Assembly: GCA_905182425.1 (NCBI GenBank)
Contig: CAJJBP010000015.1
Location: forward strand, 56,001-120,000
Origin: an uncultured Planktomarina sp.
Lineage (GTDB): Bacteria > Pseudomonadota > Alphaproteobacteria > Rhodobacterales > Rhodobacteraceae
Reading direction: 5' to 3'
Length of the DNA: 64,000 bases
The position numbers and the translations under genes are program-made. Positions 54,498-64,000 of the stretch are shown here, piece after piece. The notes beneath the pieces are model-generated. The model saw nothing but the letters and a program-made list of their open reading frames with translations, made no database searches and had not been told where the DNA came from. Every line of letters begins with the position of its first letter. Position 1 is the stretch's first letter.

Positions 54498-56029
54498 TTA
54501 TAATGGAATATTATCATGTTTTTTCCATGGGTTTTTAAGAGATTTTCCACGTAAACTTGCGAATGCCCTACAGACACGGCGACGGGTTGAGCCAGGGATA
54601 ATAACCTCATCGATGAAGCCCCTCTCAGCCGCTACGAATGGATTGGCGAAGCGCTCTTCATAATCGCTAGTATGTTGCGAAATTTTGTTGGCATCATTGA
54701 GATCAGATCGGTGAATAATTTCTGTCGCACCTTTTGCACCCATTACAGCAATTTCAGCCGTTGGCCATGCATAGTTAAAATCTCCCGCAAATGCTTGGAG
54801 GCCATCACATCATATGCCCCACCATAAGCTTTACGCGTGATCACCGTTACTTTTGGAACGGTCGCTTCGCCGTAAGCAAACAACAATTTAGCACCGTGCT
54901 TAATAACACCACCATATTCTTGACTTGTTCCTGGTAAAAAGCCAGGAACATCTACTAGAGTTAGAATCGGAATTTCAAAAGCATCACAGAACCGTACAAA
55001 ACGCGCTGCTTTACGGCTCGCATCAATATCCAAACAACCAGCCAGAAACATTGGTTGGTTGGCAACAACACCAATAGTCGTACCTTCCATCCGTACAAAA
55101 CCAGTGAGAATGTTTTTTGCAAAATCTTCCTGAGTTTCATAAAAATCACCCTCATCTGCAATCTTCGTAATCAGCTCCTTCATATCGTAGGGTTGGTTTG
55201 GGTTTGCTGGGATCAAAGTATCTAAACTGGCCTCAATGCGGGATGGTTCGTCAAAGAACGGACGCACTGGCGGCTTCTCTCGGTTACTCAGAGGTAGAAA
55301 GTCAAACAAGCGGCGCACTTCAGTCAAGGCTTCGACATCATTTTCAAAAGCGCCATCTGCAACGGATGACTTTTTCGTATGCGTGATGGCACCACCCAAC
55401 TCTTCAGCAGTCACGATTTCATTCGTAACAGTTTTCACCACATCAGGCCCTGTTACAAACATATAGCTGCTGCCTTTGACCATAAAAATGAAGTCAGTTA
55501 TCGCCGGAGAGTAAACAGCTCCACCAGCACACGGACCCATGATCACGCTAATTTGCGGAACCACACCCGAAGCCATAATATTGCGTTGAAACACTTCAGC
55601 ATAACCTGCCAGTGACGCCACACCTTCTTGAATTCGCGCACCACCCGAGTCACTGAGACCAATGACAGGCGCGCCGTTCTGCATGGCCATATCCATAATT
55701 TTGCAGATTTTTTCTGCATGCGTTTCTGAAAGTGAGCCACCAAACACAGTGAAATCCTGACTGTAGAGATACACCATCCGACCGTTAATTGTACCCCAAC
55801 CGGTAATAACCCCATCGCCAGAGTATTTTTGATCAGCCATTCCAAAATCAACACAGCGGTGTGCCTTAAACATATCAAATTCTTCAAAGCTTCCTTCATC
55901 AAGCAATAAATCAACACGCTCACGCGCAGTCAGTTTGCCTTTGGCGTGCTGTGCATCTATCCGACCCTGGCCACCACCCAAGCGTGCTACATCACGCCGC
56001 GCTTCCAACTCAGTCAATATATTGTTCAT
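54498..56029 (-). pseudogene. pccB: Propionyl-CoA carboxylase beta (carboxyltransferase) subunit, interrupted by a frameshift near 54785-54792
   Basis: [52 protein letters not shown]...ASKHLR then out of frame; inserting one base in CATTTGCGGGAG restores [28 protein letters not shown]... Confidence 0.93.
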
Positions 56030-56084
56030 AGCAGTTCCTCTTTGTTCATGTTTAACCGCTAAACTCACCAAAGCGAAGTAAAAT

Positions 56085-56140
56085 TTCGCAAATTTGCAAC
56101 TTATTTGCACTAGAGATTTGTTAAATTGAATAATTGCAAA
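56085..56140. promoter_or_regulatory. Cluster of TTTGCAA/TTCGCAAA motifs upstream of pccB (putative ScfR/PccR operator)
   Basis: TTTCGCAAATTTGCAACTTATTTGCA...TTGCAAA; same TTTCGCAAAnTnGCAA core found upstream of the regulator gene. Confidence 0.6.
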
Positions 56141-56180
56141 CTATCTAGACATTTCGTTAAACCGCCAGTAGCGATTTGGG

Positions 56181-57402
56181 ATGATAAACAATTCAACTAT
56201 TAAATTTTTAGACAGATCGACTCCCCCTAGCATATTCACAATAATCTGCCTCTCAGCAGTCGGCGCTTTGGCCATGAACATGCACTTGCCATCACTTCCC
56301 GCAATGGCCGATACATTCAACATAAGCTACTCAGCCGCCACCCTTACAGTTACGCTCTTTTTGGCAATGAATGCGGTATTCCAATTTGTCGTCGGACCTC
56401 TGTCTGATCGCTTTGGACGACGTCCAATAGTTTTAATCTGTATGGCTATTTTCTGTGTAAGTTCTGTTGGTTGCATATTTTCCACAAAATTTGAAATGTT
56501 TTTATTTTGTAGACTAATCCAAGCGATTGTTGTCGCTGGTTTAGTTTTATCGCGAGCCGCGATTAGAGATGTTTACAGCCAAGATCGAGCAGCATCTGTA
56601 CTCGGATATGCAACAATGGGTATGGCTATTCTCCCCTTAGTCGGTCCTGCCGTGGGCGGCAACTTAGAGGTTCATTTCGGTTGGGTAGCTAGCTTCTGGG
56701 TGCTACTAGGCGTTGGTATTTTAGTCTTTACGCTAGCCTACTTTGATATGGGCGAAACTAACAAACAAAAATCATCTTCAATGGCTGTACAGTTTCGTGC
56801 TTATCCTGAATTGTTGCGCTCTCGCCGGTTTTGGGGTTACTGCATCACGGCTACATTCAGCGCAGGCGCTTATTTTGCTTACCTCGGCGGAGCAGGCATT
56901 TGTAGGACGCGAAATTTTCAATCTTAGCCCAGGAATACTGGGCTTCTACCTTGGCGCCCCAGCTGTTGGTTATATTGCAGGCAACGGGCTATCAGGACGA
57001 TTTTCCGTAGGTCTTGGCATCAACAGAATGATCTTAACAGGAACCATTATCACTGCAGTAGGGATGACATTTTGTATCTTACTTTTCTTATTTACAGTCC
57101 CCATTCCCCTTTCTTTTTTTGGTTGTGTTTGCTTCATGGGCCTAGGCAATGGAATGGTCTTGCCAAATGCGACCGCTGGAATGATGTCGGTGCGACCGCA
57201 TTTAGCAGGATCAGCATCTGGTATTGGGGGAACGATCAACACAGCCGGAGGCGCGGCGATAGCCACAGCAACTGGCGCGATCTTAACGCCAAGCACTGGT
57301 ATTTTACCCCTTCTATTGATCATGCTCGCATGCACAATCATGTCGATTATTTCGATTTCCTATGTCGTCCGTCGCGCTAAAGAACTTGATTTCGCAAACT
57401 AG
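56181..57402 (+). pseudogene. MFS multidrug (Bcr/CflA-like) transporter with a frameshift near 56890-56905
   Basis: ORF 56181..56927 encodes TM1-7 (AMADTFNISYSAATLTVTLFLAMNAVFQFVVGPLSDRFGRRP); TM8-12 continue in another frame (FVGREIFNLSPGILGFYLGAPAVGYIAGNGLSGR... to 57402). Confidence 0.87.
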
Positions 57403-57420
57403 CAAAGTTGAGTTTGCAAA
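57390..57420. promoter_or_regulatory. TTTCGCAAA/TTTGCAAA motif cluster upstream of the ScfR-type regulator gene
   Basis: TTTCGCAAACTAGCAAAGTTGAGTTTGCAAA; matches the pccB upstream motif. Confidence 0.58.
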
Positions 57421-57426
57421 TTTATC

Positions 57427-58836
57427 GTGTTAGTCAAACCCATGGCCAAACAAAAACTATACGCGGGCACCAAGTTACGGGAATTACGACGCAAGGTTAA
57501 TCTAACGCAGCGTGAGTTTGCGCAGCGGCTGGAAGTATCTTTGCCATATCTAAATCAGATGGAAAATAATAATCGGCCTATATCTGCTTCAGTAATTCTC
57601 GCTTTAGCAGATGTTTTTGGTTTTGATGTCACCGAACTGGCAACTGGGGATAGCGCTCGATTAGTCAGCGATATGCACGAAGTGTCAGTTGATCCAATTT
57701 TTGGTGATGACGCCCCACCTTTAGCTGATCTCAGAATGACCGCAAATAACGCCCCAGGGCTAGCGCGGGCCTTTTTGAAATTACACCGGGTCTACCGAGA
57801 AACTCATGAAAGGCTCGCTTCACTTGACGAGGCACTAGGGCGCGAAGATAGCAGTATGCAATCAAGTCCATGGGAAGAAGTTCGTGATTTTTTTCATTAC
57901 TGTGACAACTACATTGATGCTGTGGACCATGCCGCTGAACAATTTAGCAAAGGTTCCGAGGGGAGGATGTTTGATCACTCAATTGAAGCCCTCAAGGCTA
58001 TAGGAGTTATCGTTGAGCGAAAGGCTGCGTCGGCGCTACGCATTTATGACCCACAGAAAAAAACTCTAACTCTGTCCACCCAAGTGACAGAGTCGACAGC
58101 AACGTTCCAAATCTTAATTCAACTGGCTTTACTCACCCAAAATGATCTTTTGGACGCTACGCTTGACTCAGCCCGCTTCCATACACCTGCTGCGCGAGAT
58201 ATTGCTAAATTGGGACTAGCAAATTATTTTGCTGGCGCCGCCCTTATGCCCTATACAACGTTCCTACTGAGCGCGCACAAAAATAGACATGACCTTGAGG
58301 TTCTTGCAGATAAGTTTGGTGCAAGTTTTGAGCAGGTTTGCCACCGCCTTTCTACCCTCCAACGCCCAGATCAAAGGGGAGTTCCATTTTTTTTCGTCCG
58401 CGTGGACCAAGCCGGCACGATCACCAAAAGACACTCTGCCACCTCCCTACAATTCGCTCGCTTCGGTGGGGCTTGTCCACTTTGGAATGTACACCGCGCC
58501 TTTGAAACACCCGGTCGCTTCCTGCGCCAATTAGCAGAAACACCTGATGGAAAACGCTACTTCTGCCTCGCACGCGACGTTACTAAATCAGGAGGTGCGT
58601 GGGGAGCACCAGTGCGCAGGTATGCGATTGGTTTAGGTTGTGAAATGCGTCACGCCAGTGCTTTGGTTTACACAGATGATCTCGACACCAGCGCCAACGG
58701 CACCTGCGAACCCATTGGGATTTCCTGCCGTATCTGCGAGCGGCGTAATTGCCATCAACGCTCAGTGCCACCCTTAGAACGCGACCTACAGGTCAATCCC
58801 AACAAGCGTGGCATTCTTCCTTATCAAATTAATTAG
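57427..58836 (+). CDS. Short-chain fatty acyl-CoA regulator family (ScfR/PccR/RamB-like) HTH transcriptional regulator
   Basis: XRE HTH TKLRELRRKVNLTQREFAQRLEVSLPYLNQMENNNRPISASVILALADVFG; C-terminal Cys-rich GISCRICERRNCHQRSVPPLERDLQVNPNKRGILPYQI. Confidence 0.9.
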   Translation: MLVKPMAKQKLYAGTKLRELRRKVNLTQREFAQRLEVSLPYLNQMENNNRPISASVILALADVFGFDVTELATGDSARLVSDMHEVSVDPIFGDDAPPLADLRMTANNAPGLARAFLKLHRVYRETHERLASLDEALGREDSSMQSSPWEEVRDFFHYCDNYIDAVDHAAEQFSKGSEGRMFDHSIEALKAIGVIVERKAASALRIYDPQKKTLTLSTQVTESTATFQILIQLALLTQNDLLDATLDSARFHTPAARDIAKLGLANYFAGAALMPYTTFLLSAHKNRHDLEVLADKFGASFEQVCHRLSTLQRPDQRGVPFFFVRVDQAGTITKRHSATSLQFARFGGACPLWNVHRAFETPGRFLRQLAETPDGKRYFCLARDVTKSGGAWGAPVRRYAIGLGCEMRHASALVYTDDLDTSANGTCEPIGISCRICERRNCHQRSVPPLERDLQVNPNKRGILPYQIN

Positions 58837-58908
58837 AGTTAAGGATTACTTATGTCTTTAAAGTTTTACATATCCTTTGGAAGGAATTGAAAAACTGCCA
58901 AGCATTGA

Positions 58909-59835
58909 TCACGACTGGGCCTTGTCAAATTTTCGCTTCAGGTGTGCTTCACGTATCGTGATATACAGAACCGCACCAATAATTGTCATACCCCCCAAAA
59001 TCACAAAAATATCAATCTGTTCACCAAATAGGAAATATCCTATCGAAACAGCCCATATGAGCTGCAAAAATCCTACAGGTTGGATCACGGTCAAAGGAGC
59101 TGCCCGGAATGCAAAGGTCATAGAATAATGTCCTGCAACCGCAAAGGTTGCCACCATCATTAACATAAGAACCTCAAAGCGATTAGGATCAATCCAAACC
59201 GGAATAGTCAAGGGGATCAGCCCAATTGTAACCCCGACAGACAGCAATGCGACAACCATATTTGCACTAACCAAATCCGTTAACCTCTTAGCCATAAGGT
59301 AGCTAACACCAAAACATAGGGTTGCTCCAAGCATTGCCCAATGTCCATTGGATATCTCACGAAATCCAGGTCGCAAGATTACCAGCACACCGATCACTGC
59401 CAACATAATCGCAAGCCCTCGCCTCAGCGCAAGCTTTTCACGTAGGATCAAAACTGCTCCGATAGTAACAAAAACTGGCGTCAAATATCCCATCGCAGAA
59501 ACTTCTGCCACTGGAATGCGTGCCATTGCATAAAACCAAAGGGTCACAGCAAATGTGTGCAAGAATGCTCGCCCTGCCCCTAGCTTAATTACTGTCCACG
59601 GCAAACCTTCCAGTAACAGCCCACGCGCGACAGGAATCAAAAAAACCAACCCTAATGCATAGCGTAAAAAAGCACTTTCTGATGCTGGTAGTCTTGTACC
59701 AACAAATTTAACGCCCACATAAACTCCGACAAAGCACAGGCCGGATAGACCCATCCATAGCGCACCTGTCATGTGTTTTTGACCTAGCTGTCGTTGTTTG
59801 GTATTTGCTTTCATTGCGTGCCCTAAGTTAAACAA
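58909..59835 (-). CDS. DMT/EamA-family transporter
   Basis: 10 TM-like protein with two EamA repeats: MGLSGLCFVGVYVGVKFVGTRLPASESAFLRYALGLVFLIP; true start may be internal. Confidence 0.9.
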   Translation of the reverse strand: MFNLGHAMKANTKQRQLGQKHMTGALWMGLSGLCFVGVYVGVKFVGTRLPASESAFLRYALGLVFLIPVARGLLLEGLPWTVIKLGAGRAFLHTFAVTLWFYAMARIPVAEVSAMGYLTPVFVTIGAVLILREKLALRRGLAIMLAVIGVLVILRPGFREISNGHWAMLGATLCFGVSYLMAKRLTDLVSANMVVALLSVGVTIGLIPLTIPVWIDPNRFEVLMLMMVATFAVAGHYSMTFAFRAAPLTVIQPVGFLQLIWAVSIGYFLFGEQIDIFVILGGMTIIGAVLYITIREAHLKRKFDKAQS

Positions 59836-60157
59836 TCCATAGTTTTTAATTTTCCCATCTCATAAAAGATGGGAGGCACAAAACAGTAGTCGAAAACCCC
59901 AATGCAATGTAGATTATCACATGAGACGGGCCGCACAACCATATCAAGGCAATCAAGTTAAGACTTTCTCCAACGACAAAAAATATACCCTCTTCTCTAC
60001 TGACCCTTTAACCTAGGGATACTACGTTTCAGTTTGCCAGTCATAACCACCAATAAAATCAATATTTAAATAAAACTTCTAAAAAGTTCTATAAATAATG
60101 TTATGGGGTTGAAATTACCCAAACTGAAACTCACGGTTTCCATTAATAGATAGAATT

Positions 60158-60469
60158 TTAGTGGGTCCAGACACCGCGACGAAATGTGGAGAAATTCTCA
60201 CCATATCCACCAGGACGAACGTTAACAGAACGCTTTTGTGGATCCTGAACAGACGCCACTATATTGTTAGCTAATGCATATGAGACAGCTTCTTCTTTTG
60301 TTCCAAATGTTATACGGACCTGGGTCTGAGTGTCATCACTGGAAGTCCAGCCCATTAAAGGGTCGATGTTGCGCTGCTCGGAGGGTGAGAACTCTAAGAC
60401 CCATGATTTCGTTAACGCGGTGCCTGATGACATTGCAGTTTTTGATGGCTGATAAATTCTTGCAAACAT
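60158..60469 (-). CDS. ETC complex I subunit-like protein (NDUFS4-like)
   Basis: MFARIYQPSKTAMSSGTALTKSWVLEFSPSEQRNIDPLMGWTSSDDTQTQVRITFGTKEEAVSYA; GGAGG RBS upstream of ATG 60469. Confidence 0.9.
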   Translation of the reverse strand: MFARIYQPSKTAMSSGTALTKSWVLEFSPSEQRNIDPLMGWTSSDDTQTQVRITFGTKEEAVSYALANNIVASVQDPQKRSVNVRPGGYGENFSTFRRGVWTH

Positions 60470-60691
60470 AAGGTCCTCCATAGTTATTTTGTAATCTCAT
60501 TTTCGAAACACGCAAGAGGCCGTAAGGTATTTACAAAATGATACCTCCAGATCTGTCCATAACTGATCACACTGTAAGCCAATATGACACCCTGCGTCAC
60601 ACCTGGTGGTATAGGATAGGTATATTTGCGGCAAACTAGCCTACTTAGGATTAATTGTTTTTGTTATGAGAGATAACTTGTTCTATCTAGG

Positions 60692-60806
60692 ATTGGCGAT
60701 GACCTACTCTCCCACAGCTTAAGCTGCAGTACCATCGGCGCGACCATGCTTAACTGCCGAGTTCGGGATGGGATCGGGTGTTTCATTGGCGCTATGATCA
60801 CCAAAC
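60692..60806 (-). rRNA. rrf: 5S ribosomal RNA
   Basis: Reverse complement of 5S: TTGGTGATCATAGCG...ACACCCGATCCCATCCCGAACTCGGCAGTTAAGC...GGGAGAGTAGGTCATCGCC; ends approximate. Confidence 0.93.
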
Positions 60807-60944
60807 CAAGATAGATCAAGGTTTGGATCCGGGATTTCTCCCAAATGTCAAAGTCAGAGAGTTCCAAGTAATGCGCAATTATGCGGCGGTGTATTGTATG
60901 GCTTTTGATGTATAGGGCTGGTCAGCCTTCTACTGGATCAAATC

Positions 60945-63770
<2,826 letters not shown>

Positions 63771-64000
63771 TTTGATCCAGAAGAAGACAGGCCTTTTGCG
63801 TGTCCTATCAACACCATCCGAAGATGGCCTAGTTCTGAACCAAAAGTCATACAAATTATTTCCCGCAACCCCCGCTGGTTCAAAGAGGGGGTTACTTTCG
63901 TGCCGCTTCCGCTCTTTCGAACAGAAACAGAAAACATAACCTCGTAAGGCTATGTTTGGTATAATTGTACTTTACTTGGAACAAAATTACATTGTGAACT

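Noticed and set aside
53085-56905. Programmed ribosomal frameshifting as an explanation for the broken pccA, pccB and MFS frames
   Set aside because: No canonical slippery heptamer with downstream structure at the junctions, and these families are not known to use frameshifting.
59853-59872. CCCATCT-CATAAA-AGATGGG hairpin upstream of the DMT transporter as a riboswitch
   Set aside because: A single simple hairpin with no known riboswitch core; too little structure to support a call.

Overview
64 kb of chromosomal DNA from an alphaproteobacterium, probably a low-GC marine Rhodobacteraceae-like lineage (inferred from gene content and synteny). Most of it is housekeeping genes: gor, rpiA, sdaA, purA, secG, pyrG, thrS, thyX, sdhE, aspC-like, parE, lolC/lolD, proS, hdaA-like, ppk and ppx. 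The right end carries a minus-strand 5S and 23S rRNA. Two accessory modules stand out. (1) About 9.9-20.5 kb: a polar amino-acid-type ABC transporter followed by two glutamine-synthetase-like ligases, a class I glutamine amidotransferase, a PuuB-like FAD oxidoreductase and a class III aminotransferase. This looks like a gamma-glutamylation-type amine catabolic pathway of unknown substrate, and the first ligase is frameshifted. (2) About 48.5-58.8 kb: propionyl-CoA carboxylase (pccB, a hypothetical gene, pccA), methylmalonyl-CoA mutase, an MFS transporter and a ScfR/PccR-type regulator. A repeated TTTCGCAAA..GCAA motif lies upstream of both pccB and the regulator. The window has an unusual number of broken reading frames (DMT transporter, GS-like gene, pccA, pccB, MFS and a small ORF). 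These are either real gene decay or indel errors in the assembly. No CRISPR array, transposase, prophage or tRNA was recognised. All functional calls are by eye from protein motifs; no database search was run.
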